A stretch of 64,000 bases of DNA. Origin: Lingula anatina. Lineage: Eukaryota > Brachiopoda > Lingulata > Lingulida > Lingulidae. The stretch covers positions 36,446 through 100,445 of the forward strand of contig NW_019774836.1 in the NCBI RefSeq assembly GCF_001039355.2. The letters are read 5' to 3'. A program made the position numbers and the translations under genes. Of the stretch, positions 14,101-29,150 are shown piece after piece. The notes under the pieces were generated by a model. It searched no databases. It was not told where the DNA came from and saw nothing but the letters and a program-made list of their open reading frames with translations. Within the stretch, counting starts at the first letter, position 1. Each line of letters begins with the position of its first letter.

Positions 14101-17100
14101 TCATATAACATCGTATCATGTCAATGTAATATCATGTCACAACACATTAAACTAAGTCATGTCATATTATGTCATGTTATATTATGTCATATTATGTATT
14201 ATGTCATGTTATATCAAGACAATCGTGCTATATCATGTCATGTCATATTCTAGTTACCCTGTGGTCTCTGCTCCATAGCACAAGCCTGGTCCTCCTCCAT
14301 GACAGACATATCAAACTGGTTACTTCTGTCTCTCCACCAAGACCACAGGCTACGCAGTCCACACGGCTTGTGTTCAGTGTAGTTGGCATGACCACACCAG
14401 TATGACTTGGTGAGAGGGAAGTACCACGGCTTGGGAAGACCATAGGAACCTGAGGAAATCACCTTCGCGGTTAAGTATTGTAATAATGTCAAAAGCAAGA
14501 AATGCTCAAACCTCAAAAATATTTCACTTTTATTTAAAATCAAAATACCTCATCACTTGAAGTTTTATAATTGTCTGATTACAAAAATAAAATCTGACTT
14601 GAGCACAATTTGCTTTCCAGAATCTTTTGTTTCAGAAAAGGACTTCAAACTGAAGTTGCTCTTAACTTACAGACAGGCTACTTTAGTCTACATCAGGACA
14701 TATCTGTTGTAGACTACTTAAATACTGGTCTCAAAATTTAAACAAAAATTCTTTCTTTTTATAAGCAAGGTGCAAAATTTCATTTAAACGGGTTACTATA
14801 CACCTATCTTACATCAAAACATACTACACATTTTGGCCTAAAACTAGAGACAAACATTCAGTCTTAATTTTTTTTTTTGAAATTGCCTTCAAATTGTGCT
14901 GTTCTATCTTACCTGGGTGGACATTCTCTATATACCAGACTAAGATCCCATAGATGAGAGTATCCACCAGCATCATGACAGTGACATAGTACAGGTTATA
15001 CTGGTCCTCCTCCACTGGAGAGATGTTCATGTTGCTCCACTGGACTCCCACCCCCTCCTCCTCATAGAACGCAAAGTACTTGGCACCCAAACCAAATGCT
15101 GTGGTTGACATCAAAGACTGGAAGGAAATCAATGGAAAAGTCAAAGGTTCTTGGTGTGTTGAATATTTAAGACTGGGAAGTAATCATAGTAAAACCCAAA
15201 GTATCTAGTACTTAATAATAATGGACCACAGCATTATTATTTTAATACTTAAAAGTATATGGCAGTGTATGAAATTCNATGGCGACGACGGCGACGACGG
15301 CGACGACGACAGACGCAGATGATGGCTATATGTACAGACACATCTGTGTCTGTACATAAAAATCTCCATGGAACAAAATTGCCATACATTGTTGTTGTTT
15401 TCCCTGCTCCATTGTGTCCAAGAAATGACGTGATCTGCCCTTCAAACAAGTCCAGTGACAGCTTGTTCACAGCCAGCTTGCCATTCTTGTACACCTAATA
15501 GAAGAAACCATTCATATAAGAATAAAAGAAAATTATTTCTTCTTTCACAGCACTCTTTTTCAAAGGAAACTGAGGTACCAATCTCACATAGATTATTACG
15601 ACTCCCAAGGAGCCATTTTTCTAAATAAAACATGTGAGCAACCTGTGATAATCCCCAAGTATGACACCACTTTGTTTGAAGAAAAGGAGCTCATGTTCCC
15701 TTTTTTAGCTTTAGTTTTATGACTCAAAAAGTTGACAAAAAAATCACACTGCCTTCACCCACCTTCACCAGGTTATCAATATGGACGCCCAGGGGCAGAT
15801 GGGAGGGGTCCCTCTCAAAACACTGGCTGTCATCTATAATGAAATGATTTACTAAATATAAATGACATAACTGCAACATGTTCAGTAGTTGACATATGGA
15901 ATATAAAATGAGATAACTGCAACAACATGTTCAGTAAGTGACATATTGATGTAGAATGACTTAAGTGCAAAAATCTGCATTCACCATGTTAACATCTTGA
16001 ACAATACCTAATGATCTTCTGCAATATGTTCAGTACTTGACATATTGAATATAAAATTAGATAAGTGCAACATGTTACAGGGAAGACCAAGGCACATCTG
16101 CTAGTACAATGTTAAAACTGTACAATTCGTAATAATCTTTGCAGAATTCAAGTGAAAATAGTGTGTTTGCCCCATGGTGTGATGCAATTTTTTATGTGAT
16201 GGTGTCAACTTTGACATTTTATTGCAAAACAGCTGGGGGTATAAAAGTTACATCAATATGACTTTTGAAATGGCTGAATGCACAGATTACAGTCAAGTCA
16301 AAGTTTCTTATGCCAGATGACAAACAAACAATGAGCTATTTTAAAAGATATTCTACCAAGTAACATCTTTCTTCACAAGAAAATGTCATTTCCTTTGATT
16401 AGTAAAACAATCTTTTTCCTCACTTTTTTTACTTATCCCTTTAACCTACATGAAAGTTTACAAATTCAAATGTACACATGTTTTTCATAAACTTTAGAGC
16501 ATAATCACACTTTATTATAAATCATATAACATTGTATCATGTCAAGTCATATCATGTCACAACACATTAAACTAAGTCATGTCATATCATGTCATGTTAT
16601 AATATGTCATAAAATGTATTATGTAATGTTATATCAAGTCATGCTATATCATGTCATGTCATATTCTAGTTACCCTGTGGTCTCTGCTCCATAGCACAAG
16701 CCTGGTCCTCCTCCATGACAGACATATCAAACTGGTTACTTCTATCTCGCCACCAGGACCACAGGCTACGCAGTCCACACGGCTTGTGTTCAGTGTAGAT
16801 GGCATGACCGCACCAGTATGACTTGGTGAGGGGGAAGTACCATGGCTTGGGAAGACCGTAGGAACCTGAAGAAATCACCTTCATGGTTAAGTATTGTAAT
16901 AATGTCAAAAACAAGAAATGCTCAAACCTCATAAATATTTCACTTTTACTTAAAATCAAAATACCTCATCACTTAAAGTTTTATAATTGTCCGATTACAA
17001 AAATTAAATCTGACTTGAGCACAATTTGCTTTCCAAAAACTTTTGTTACACACACAAATATCACGTACATATATCTACGGGGACAGTTTCAGAAAAGGAC

Positions 17101-20100
17101 TTCAAACTTAAAGTTGCTCTTAACTTACAACAGGCTACTTAAGCCCACATCAGGACATATCTGTCATAGACTGCTTCATACTGGTCTCAAAATTTAAACA
17201 TTTATTCTTTCTTTTTATAAGCCAGGTGCAAAATTTCATTTAAATAGGTTACTATATACCTATCCTAGATCGAAACAGACTACACAATTTGGCTTAAAAC
17301 TAAAGACAAACTTTCCGTCTTAATTCTCTTGTGAAATTGGCTTCAGAATGTGTTGCTCTATCTTACCTGGGTGGACATTCTCTATATACCAGACTAAGAT
17401 CCCATAGATGAGAGTATCCACCAGCATCATGACAGTGACATAGTACAGGTTATACTGGTCCTCCTCCACTGGAGAGATATTCATGTTGCTCCACTGGACT
17501 CCCACCCCCTCCTCCTCATAGAACGCAAAGTACTTGGCACCCAAACCAAATGCCGTGGTTGACATCAAAGACTGGAAGGAAATCAATGTAAAAGTCAAAG
17601 GTTCTTGGTGTGTTGAATATTTAAGACTGGGAAGTAATCATAGTAAAACCCAAAGTATCTAGTACTTAATAATAATGGACCACAGCATTATTATTTTAAT
17701 ACTTAAAAGTATATGGTACTTATTAATATTGCTGTGGTCCATATTTAGGACTGGAAGGCAACAAATGGTCCACATCAGGAAGTAATCAAAGTCTACAGTT
17801 CTTGGCAAATAAACAAAACCTATGTTTAACTACATGTATTTGGCACCAAACCCAAATCTGTGATCCACACTCGGGACAGAATCCAAGTAAATCTTAAACT
17901 AATTTGTTTAAGTTGTGGTCCACATTCTGAACTGAAAACCAAATCAGTGTAAAACTCAAAATACATTTAAACCATAGAACATTGTACTGACATGTTCAAT
18001 AACATTGTACCATAAATCTTTATAATACTAAGTAGCCCTAGCCCTAAAAGAAAACCTGTTTAGGATCTCCCTGTACTTACAGCTATAGACTTGGTGACAG
18101 CAGACACCTTATCCCCTGCAGCCTCCTCCCTTATGGCAATGTACATATATGGTACATAAGTCAGAAAATAGATGATTCCAGCACAGGCTGCTGCCAGCTT
18201 GGCCTTAGAGTACAGCACACTCAGGAAAAATCTAAAATGTGTGTAAAATATTTTTTATAAATATTAAACATATTAACAACAGTTTTACATGTTACATTGT
18301 GGTAAATCAAAACAAACTGCTTATTAACTCTATTCTTTCATGTAAAATTCAGTACTTCCTACAAGAGATAATACTGAATAGTAGAAAAGAAAAACAGGCA
18401 ATAAACTTGCAGTTTTCAATGCTTGAAATGATCACTGCCTTTATAATTTTGTAAGATATCCACACAGCCTACCACAACCCTGTGATTCACATACTCCTCC
18501 CCATACTTACGAAAATGATATGGTGGCCAAGGCGAAGCACTCCAGCACTAAGAACACCAAGAGGGGGTCACTGTAAGTCAGAATATTCCCATACTTCAAG
18601 ATGATGGTCACCATCCCCATGGTAACGGTCATCTGTCCAAAACTGGTGATGAACCAGGCCAGCCAGTGGACAGCGTTGTTCAGTCCCATCATCTTCATCA
18701 CCTCCTTCAGTCGCTGTTCTTTCTCGTAGACTATCCCCTGGACCAGCATGGCGACGGAGTAGACCCAGGAGATGGTCAGGCACAATGGCATCACATGCTC
18801 TATCATTAAGATGAACTGATCATACATGAAACAGGGCTGTGGAAACTGGTGAATGTAACTGCCAGGCTCTATGATATCCCGGCCAGTCTGGAGATTAATG
18901 ATGGCTCTCTCCACCACATCCTGAATCCAGACAAAGCCAAAGAAGTAGTACTTGAACCCATTGCGCCTGTTGCCTGGGCTCCAGTAGCGCGGGCGCACAG
19001 CCTTGGTAGTTTCTGTAAATGAGGCGTTTTGGCGTATTTTGTAGACAACATGCGGTGGCAAGGTACCATCTGGCCTCATGTTGGTGAAAACAACACCTGA
19101 AAAATACACTCTCTTCATCAATAAGAGAAGAGCATGAAATTGTCACCTTTAACAAATGCAATGCCCACTGAATTATTTTTCAATTTAAAGATGCTATTCA
19201 ATTTGTTGGACCAACCACTCAAAGCTGCAGAACTGTATGAATGAGGGCAGAAATGATAGAGGTGATTAAATTTCTCTGACATTCATAAAACACCAATGAT
19301 ATCAGTGGTGAAATGAATAAGACTTCTCAACACTTACAGCACATAAAAATATCTGGCTAGGGTGTTAAATTCAAGGAAGATCTGACACAGTGAAGAAAGC
19401 ACTTACTAGCAAGGACAGTTTTATTTTGAGAAAAAGCTTTATGCAGTACATAGTCCACCAGTTCCTTCTCTGTCCTAAATCCTTCAAATATATTGAAACT
19501 GATGCCATTGACCAGGGTGATCCAGCTGCAGGCTGCACTGTCAATGCCGTCCAGTTCATGGAGGAATTCGTCTACCGTGGGAATGGTCAGGTTGTAGATG
19601 AATGTGTTGATACCTGGGTGCTTGATATTCAGCCGTGGCAGGATGCTGTACTGGTTTCTAATTGTAGACTGCATCTAAAATAGGGAGCACATGAGTCAGA
19701 ATGTTAGGTTGCATCTAAAATAAGGACTATAGGATTGAAGAATGAGATTCCATCTAAAACTAGGATAAAACAATTCAAAATATGTAAAAGTCAACAAGAA
19801 CAAAATTAAAAATTCAGTAAACTTCTTAATAAAATAGATATAAATCGACATCACATACAAATTGGTTCATAGTTACGAAACAAAAATGACCTACTTCTTG
19901 CAATGACTGCAAGTTTTGTCTGGTAGCTGATTGGTTCAGGTAGTCCCGCAGATCATATGACACTTTCAGCCACTGCTTGGCATACTGGGTAATTTCATCA
20001 AACAGGGCAAATGTTTCATTGGCCTAAAATTTATAATTAACATTGCATCATAAAATTATCTGCTTTTCTACAAAATATTGCACAGCATAACTTTTGACTT

Positions 20101-23100
20101 AGGACCAAGGAGCAGATCCTTTTTTACCTTTTTTTTTCACTAGGCTAAGCTTCAATATAACTAATTATGATGACTCCAATTTTTCATTAGAGAACTTTTT
20201 TATAAACAAAAGAATTTACTGTACAAAGTCTAATATGCCTGTATGTTTTAAAGATCAAATATTTTATGGCCAATATGCTGGTACCGAAAAAAATATACAA
20301 AACATATGTCTGGAACCATACTTTTTTCATGATGTTCTGCACAGCAGCAGAGTTGTTTGGGGCAAATAACACCTTTGGGTTACTGTACAACACGTGGACC
20401 AAGATTCCAATCTCAAATTCCTGCTCCTTAGACAACCCCAGAGACTCTGAAATATGAGCAAAGATGTCAGTAAATAATAAAAGCACAGTTATTTATATAC
20501 TAAAAACACCTATTATTATTATTATTATTATACATTTCTGGAACTAATCTTGGAGGCTTAATTTTTAACTTTAGATCAATAAATCTTCATCAAATTTATC
20601 CTTAAATAGTAAAAAATTTTGATTTGAATAAAAACCTCCATGTGTTTTGCAAAAAAAAATTTTATTTTGGAGCAAGCTAAGACCTGTATATCAAAACATC
20701 AATCACATATCAACTGAAATTAGGCCACAAATGATTGAGAATTTGAAATGAAAATGTTTGTCACTTACTGAAATCTCTGTCTTCTGCAAACTGCTGTACT
20801 TGTTCGTCAGTGAGCTTGAAAGGTTTTCCACATATTGTCTTCTGCAATCCACTCCAGATTTTCATTAAACCTGCAAACTTGTTATCTTTTACCTTGGTCA
20901 TCGTCTTCTCTGGAGGCTAGAAATAACAGTGTTTTTATACAAGTCACTTTCATTACTTCCAAAAAATATTGTCACTTCCAGTGCATGAAGCAGTTTTTCA
21001 AACATTTCATGGAGATACATTTGAAGAAAGTCCCCAGTTTATTTTCTCCTTAATAATATGGGCATCTCTCAAAAGCTTTTCAATAATCCTAAAAATAACT
21101 AGTAAAATTTCAAATTCACAGAAAAACCACACAAAACAAAAAAACCAAAACTGCATAATAAGCATAATAAAGATACTTGACATAAGCCTGGTACTAATAA
21201 ATCAGAAAAACAGCTGATTGATCCAACAGGCAAATGATGGATTACAAAATGATACTAATCAACCCACCTCTGCGATGTGTACAGCTTCTTGAAATGATGA
21301 GGGAGTAGTCGTTGTTGTGGTGGTGGTGGTTGTCGTAATGATGTTACCATAGCGATCAATATTTCCTCTGCATGAGTCTTGGGGCATAGCTGATGCAAAC
21401 TGACTTAACTCCAACAAATTTTTCTGGAACCATGTATACTTTTTCACCTATAAAAAGAGAAACATATCAAAATATTATTTTAAGGGCCAGTAGATAGCTG
21501 TAGCACTTATGCTACACAGGAAATGACATGAAAAACACTTGCTGTCAGTGAGAAGACAAATATCAAAAACACAACAATGAGATTTTTAAGGTTACTATTA
21601 AGTTGACTTGATGTTAGCTTAAGTATTTTACTAAATGCAAAAATAAGATCTAAAAAATATACATTCATTTTTACCACCTCATAAATAACCTTTCATGGAA
21701 ATAATTGTAAATTTTTACAAGGTTAAACCTGTTAAGGGTGCATGTATACTCACAAGCACATGTAGACATGGGACATGTTTCTCTTTAAACTTTTTTGTCA
21801 TTTCAACTGTTTTACAAACATCATAATCCAAGCTGTTGATGAAGAGACAGCTGCTATCAAGGAGATAATCAAATCCTCAGCTGTTGTCAAAGCAGCAGAT
21901 ATCTGTCCAACAGCTTAGGATAATGTGTTCCTATTAACATACTTACATACACATCCAGTTTCTTAACCCTCTTTTCTGCAGCCGTGATATTCATTTCTGA
22001 CATTTTTAACTGAAATAGTGAGGTGAGACATTAAGTGATTTATTTAATACATATGCCCTCTATTACCAAAAAACAATACACCAAAGTAAGGGATTAAGAG
22101 AGATACTGAATATAATGGTTACAAATTTTATATATAATGAGAAATATCATTAAGCCTACTAAGATGTTTATATTGACAATACAGCAAAGGGTTAACACTT
22201 AATTATTCCTTTGCCAAAGGTTACTCACCATTTTTGATAATTTCTTAGCATCTACCATTCTTTGGAGTTCTTGGGAGAGGCTTTTCCACTGGTCTTGTGT
22301 CATATTGCACAGTGCTTTAAGGGCATGTGTCTGGAAAGAGTGAAGCCTTAGTTTTACTTTAATTGAGGAATGTTTTAATCAAGTGCAAAACTGAAGTTTC
22401 AAAACAATAAAGTGTTTATTGACATTCTTTGTTATTAGCAGTGCTAAACAGTTTTATGTGATTAGAGGTAAGAAATTAATGCATTGTGCAACCTTATTAA
22501 GAAATAATATATTATAATTAATACCATAACCATAGGACCTAGACAACAGTACACAAAAAAAATGCCCCATAGTTTAACTGCAACATTAATACTCATCTCT
22601 TCAAACTTTGATAGTAAAATAGTTTATCTCCGACAAGAAGTTTTATTGAAACAGTTTATCTTACTCAAAAAGTTTTTCTCTTTATTTCTACCATTGTAAC
22701 AGATATAATATTGGCTCTGGAAATCAAGTTTAATACATACCAAAATTCTCTAGATAAAATGTCATAATCTTACAGCTGGATAATAAGGGAAATCAAAAGT
22801 TTGGACACCGCAAGTGACAAATTTGGAGAAAATTTATTGTTCAAGAGTGCACCCAGTATCCCAATAGGTGAGATACCTACCATGTTGTGGCTAGTTTCAT
22901 TCTTCATAGGATGTAACACAGCCAGCATTTCTTGACTTCTGCATGCTGCAGTCTGCAGAGCTTCGGGAGACAAAACTACAACCTGAAACATGGAGGCCAT
23001 GTATTGATTATGAATTTGTAAAAAAACTTCTTTTTCAAAAAAAAAAAATAATGGTGTGGTGTGTTGCAGCAAGTCTTAGTGTTGCTGTGTGATGAACACA

Positions 23101-26100
23101 AATATTAAAAGGGATTACTTTTTTAGCTAACAAGTGTGTTGAACTTTCTTGTGGTAATTTTGTATCACTTCCGTATCTGGTATACATGTACGTAATCTGG
23201 ACTTTTAACTGTCCAGGGTTCTAATGAGAACATAATTTAGGTAAGTTTTCTAATGAGAAGTATTCTAATGAACATGGTCATTAATGAGAAAACTTAATGA
23301 TTTTCAACCATACATTATGGATATGTTCTCTCGTAGAGTTCAACTGCAATTTTTTTTTCATTTTACACTGCATTGTCAAAACAGTCTGACAGTCTGAAAA
23401 TCTTTTGTAAAAAGGGTCACAAATACACAAACTCTCTAATTTTAAGAGGCTGAAACCATACAGTTTCGTCTGCTTTGTTTGACTGTAATAAAAGATGAGC
23501 CGTATTCCATAAAAACAATCTGCAGTACCTAAGCAACCTTTGTTTCATTTATTATGCATGTGTATGATAAAACATGGAAACAACACAGCAACAAGCATGA
23601 GAACTAATGAGAGCTTCCTGAGATCTTTTCCTCCCTAATGAGAGACAAATGAGCTCTCATTAGCTAACGAGAACTTTGTGAACAGGCTCTAGTCCTTATG
23701 ATCTCGGATGTCTTGCTGTTTTAATTACTAGTAACATCATGCAGAAGATCTATTCCTTTTGAGAATATACAAAAACAAGAAAAAAATTGACATGATATAA
23801 ATATCCTTTCTTTATAAGCACACACAGATCATGAATAAAATGTCTTTCCATCTTACTTCTGTCTCACACCCAGATTGTCCTCATGCCTGTATCATGATTT
23901 AATTTCACATTAACTAAACATGCAGGGAATGTTTAATCCTGTCTAATGGGTTTATTCAAGTAAAGATGATAACCTTCTTAAAATGTTAATTTATTAAACC
24001 TGTTATAGTGACACAGGATAAAGTGTTGAAAAGTGGTAGCTTGAAACTGATCCTGATGCAATGGATTATCTTTATTTCTCTCCCCCCCCTCTCTCTCTCT
24101 CTCTTTGTCTCTCACACACACACACATCTTCCCCTCTCTCCCCCCCCCAAAAAAAAAGGTAACATCCCACAAAAAGTGCCTTTGAATTACAAGGACATAC
24201 CTCTAATGCCTTGATCACTTGTACAGAAGTCACAGTGTTATTATCCAAGCCCCCAAATCCCAGGACGTGACTTATGGTATCAACCACCTTGCTGTCATTC
24301 AATAAACTCCCCTCCAGTATTCTATACACCAGTCCCTCTGGCTGTTCCCTGCCCTCCTGTATCTGGGTGGAATTGAGCAAGTCTGCTATGTTCTTCATGA
24401 CTAGAGACATTGGCTTTATCCCTGAAACTCCTTCCATCATTTTCTGTGGATTCATTTCACTAAACTGAGATCCTGAGTTTTCTGGCATCTTTGGTGCATT
24501 CTGAAGGTTTTTTGCAATCTGGGATAAATGTTCCCTCCAATTTACATTGGGTAATTTCTTCCCAGCCATCTGTTGAGCAATGTCAGATATTTTGTCTTGA
24601 AGAAAGGTGTTTGCTGTCTCTTGCTCTGATATGGGAGGAACTCTGGAGGTCCCAGGACTCCAAGTATCATCAATTTCATTGTCAGCAACACTTCTTACTT
24701 CTCTGGACCTGTTTTGGTGGGGTACAGGATCTGCAGCAGAGTCATCCCCAGCAAACAGAAGCTGGAACATCTGAAAGGAAGCATTTTGATGGATGGAGAG
24801 TGAAACAGCATTAAAAACATTGGGAGGCAAATGGCGTGTTATAGTGTTAGTTTTTTTCTACCCTGAAATACAGTTAATACTCAAGACCACTGGCCACATT
24901 CAATTAAATAATCCACAATTAAAATACAGAAAGAAATGTTTAACCGACAGACAGAGAAATGGACAGACAGACAGAGGGGCAATGCACCCCTTACCAAAAT
25001 GATAACTCAGGCATCTGAAAAAATGTTTCTTTTATTAATGCAACTGCAACTCATAAAGACTACACCATGGAATACCTCACCTGGTAGGCATAGTAGTAAT
25101 AATTATAGTTGGCAAAACAAGCCACAAATGGGTACTAATATTGTGAAATGGACCATAATCATATATTATAATATCTTACCTCTTTTAAGTTCAGTTCCGA
25201 GTTCAGGAGAGTGTTGACATCCTCCTCTGGAATGGACAAGTTACGCCTCAAAAAAACATGGAGAGAGGTGGTATTCAGGAAGATGGAGCTCAACTTCAAA
25301 TCTGAAATATCACCAAAATATTTTTTTACACAACATCTCTAATACTTATAACATACAAACATATAATGAAACCAGTAAGAAAAGAGATTCAGCTTTATAT
25401 CACTTTTGACTTTTCTTTTACCTTCAATGACAAAACAAATTATCATCATTAGACAGACACTAAGAGACTGTCTATAGACATAGACAGAGACTATATATTC
25501 ATGTATATAAATGTGTTTGTTTAAACTGCTAGCCAAGATCCACTGTTGTGTTCTAATAAATTGGAACATCTTATTCATTTCACTTACTTTGTGCCTGCTG
25601 GAATTGCTTGTGTAGCGCAACTGGGTCCTCAATAATGCTTCTATAAATTGACGGAATCTCGCTCATCTCCTCTGGCGTAAAGCCAGGTTGGAAGAAATTG
25701 TTGTGCTCTGCTATGTTGCTGAATCTCCTGAGAAAATCTTTTATTCTAGAAAAATGTTAAAAACATATGAATATTTGAAAAATGTTGACGTGAAATCTAC
25801 ATATCTATTAAGACACACGGAGTTATCAAATTTGTGAAATACAAAAATACAGAGAAGTGACGGTTTTGTATTTGTTTGACCATCTTCCCCCCCCCCCCCC
25901 TCCGCCACTAATTTCTTTCTTCCAAATTTCATTTTTTCATAAGTAATGAAGATTGCATCTCACATCATATTTCTCTTGCATCAAATTGGTGTCAAAGGAG
26001 GTGAAAAAACATTTTCAGAACATGCAAGATGTCATATGTGGTAAGAATCCTGTGAAGTTGTCCTTTTTCATGTGATATTTAATGAGAAGTGCAAGCTATA

Positions 26101-26872
26101 TAACTGCCTTTTCTATGAGCTTTAATGGCATCAAAACTACACCAGTCTACACCAGTGTTACATTAAAGGTGAATTGCAAGCTAGAACCAGCTTGCAATTT
26201 ATTGATTACATCAAGTCATTAAGTATATAGAATGACTATGAGTCAAATGTTATCTTTTATCAGAAACGTATATATTTCTGCTTAATAATAATATGGGCTT
26301 GGTCAATTAATTGCTGCCGACTGTAAAATATATATCTGGGGCAGCACTAGCAATTTTTTCCCTTAGCCAAATCACCACTTTTTTGTCAGTTTGTTATCCA
26401 AATGGTTCTAATTTGACGAATACTTACGAGGATTTGGGAAACTCTGGGAAGCCATGTTCATCTCTGGATGGTGTATCACAGAAAGCTTGTAAAATAGAAG
26501 CTGTCCCCGCTGAGGGCAGAGGCCGCGCATGGAAAAAGCCTTAAAAACAACAATAACAACATCAGTTCCAGTTACATTAACCAAATCCTCAATATAAATA
26601 TCTAGTTTTGTCAAAGATATAGTAAAACATTTTTAATGGCTTTACCTAGATTTAATTGATAAGCTAGTGACAAAAAATCATTTCTGGTCATATTGAGAAA
26701 AACAGAAGAGATGTTAATTTCAGCTCTAAATTGTACACCCCTCTATACTGCACCGTTTTTAAAAATAAATCAAAATACCATCTCAAAGAAAATGGTTTGT
26801 GTATATGTTAAACCAATTGTAAAATATTTTAAATGTTAATTGCCATGACTGCACCATTTTTTCAAGACAGGG

Positions 26873-26936
<64 letters not shown>

Positions 26937-29093
26937 AAAAAGAACTCCTTCCAAACAAATGCATGCATGCTTGCACATGAAACATAAAAGAGAATACCTG
27001 ATATCATCAAGAACACAGGCACCATTCATTCAATGAAAAAAACAGCTATGAAACTTGATTATTATCCAGTAAAATAAAGTAATCAATACGACAACTCACT
27101 TACATTAAAGTATTTTGGAAATAAGCTGCTGTTATGTAAATGGAACTGAACAAACGAATTACAAATTCTATACCATGTATATAATTAGCATCTTTATGTA
27201 AAGTTGGATAACATTATATAACTTTAATATAAACAATTGAGCCAGGTGTGTTACACAAACATCAAATACCCATAAAAGTAGTCAGGCTGAAAACCAAAGA
27301 CTAATGATCCTGCATCACAAGGGTTTTGACAAAGGCATGAGTTAACCACTCCCACACACAACACTCAGGGGCGGATTTAGGCCGTCTTCTGGGTCTCTGG
27401 AAGACGGTCAGATTTTCAAGTTTACATTGAAGGCCATGACGGGTATCTATTTTTTTCTGTTGGAAGACGGTCAAAAATGGAGGTTGGATCAATAAAGATA
27501 ATTTGGAAGACTGTCAGAAAATATCTCTGGATCCGCCCCTGACACTGGTGTGCCTTCAAGTTTGTCACCAGACATCCTATCAATTATCACTACCTGAGAA
27601 TCACATTAATTGCCACAGGTGTTTAAGTTTAATATAAATTTTTGGGCTTGATTTCATCAACATCCACTACTACAAACTACCATCAAGATCTATTTAATAA
27701 TACTAGTGTAGAGAGTATAGAAAAGAAACATTTTTGCTCCGTTTGACCATCACATTATCAAATTGGTGGCAAAAGAAGTCCCTTGTCAAATGCAGGAGAA
27801 ATTGAGAACCACACAACAAGGATAAAGCAAATATAATATATTCTAACATCAAAGACACTACAAATTGAACTTTACCAGTACTTGTCAGGGCTTAACCTTA
27901 TTTGCTTGATAACACTGCCTTAAACTAGAACATGTCTGGGTCATATCCACCTCATGACAGATGCTCGATAGATTCAAAGATCTTACTGGGATTAAAAGCA
28001 AAATATTTGTAAGAATGATATTATATGACATTAGAGTTCTGCGGGAAATGATTTAAGAGCATTCTGGGGCATCTAGAAATGGTACCAGGTTTAAATATAT
28101 AATAAGCAGAGTCAGTCATGTCATCATAAAAGGTCTTCCGAGGACAGAAAACAAGCCGTAGGTTTAAATATATATGTATATCATGGATTGGATCAAAGCC
28201 AATACAGGATATTTCCCAGAACATGTAATTTNTGTATGTGGTAAGAATCCTGTAAAGTAGTCCTTTTTTTTATGTGATATTTAATCAGAAGTGCAAGCTG
28301 TATAACTGCCTTTTCTATGAGCTTTAATGGCATCAAAACTACACCAGTCTACACCAGTGTTACATTAAAGGTGAATTGCAAGCTAGAACCAGCTTGCAAT
28401 ATATTGATTACATCAAGTCATTAAGTATATAGAATGACTATGAGTCAAATGTTATCTTTTATCAGAAACGTATATATTTCTGCTTAATAATAATATGGGC
28501 TTGGTCAATTAATTGCTGCCGACTGTAAAATATATATCTGGGGCAGCACTAGCAATTTTTTCCCTTAGCCAAATCACCACTTTTTTGTCAGTTTGTTATC
28601 CAAATGGTTCTAATTTGACTAATACTTACGAGGATTTGGGAAACTCTGGGAAGCCATGTTCATCTCTGGATGGTGTATCACAGAAAGCTTGTAAAATAGA
28701 AGCTGTCCCCGCTGAGGGCAGAGGCCGCGCATGGAAAAAGCCTTAAAAACAACAATAACAACATCAGTTCCAGTTACATTAACCAAATCCTCAATATAAA
28801 TATTTAGTTTTGTCAAAGATATAGTAAAACATTTTTAATGGCTTTACCTAGATTTAATTGATAAGCTAGTGACAAAAAATCATTTCTGGTCATATTGAGA
28901 AAAACAGAAGAGATGTTAATTTCAGCTCTAAATTGTACACCCCTCTATACTGCACCGTTTTTAAAAATAAATCAAAATACCATCTCAAATAAAATGGTTT
29001 GTGTATATGTTAAACCAATTGTAAAATATTTTAAATGTTAATTGCCATGACTGCACCATTTTTTCAAGACAGGAAAAAAAACATATATATAAA

Positions 29094-29150
<57 letters not shown>

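Larger units (their letters stand above)
26035..28231. repeat. Duplicated block, copy A (ABCA exon 3)
   Basis: About 2.2 kb containing exon 3 (26428-26539), repeated at 28233-30273 after a single N. The exon-3 translations are the same in both copies. The flanking intron shows substitutions, different AT-repeat lengths and one 176-bp element present only here. This fits allelic copies rather than an old duplication. Confidence 0.85.

Noticed and set aside
14105-14260. CRISPR-like or satellite array of ATGTC/ATATC words
   Set aside because: These are degenerate short words without fixed repeat and spacer structure, in an intron of a eukaryotic gene. Probably a decayed simple repeat.
12990-17717. 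A true internal duplication producing an ABCA protein with two Walker A motifs in NBD1
   Set aside because: The N between the copies, allelic-level differences and the known architecture of ABC proteins make an assembly explanation far likelier.
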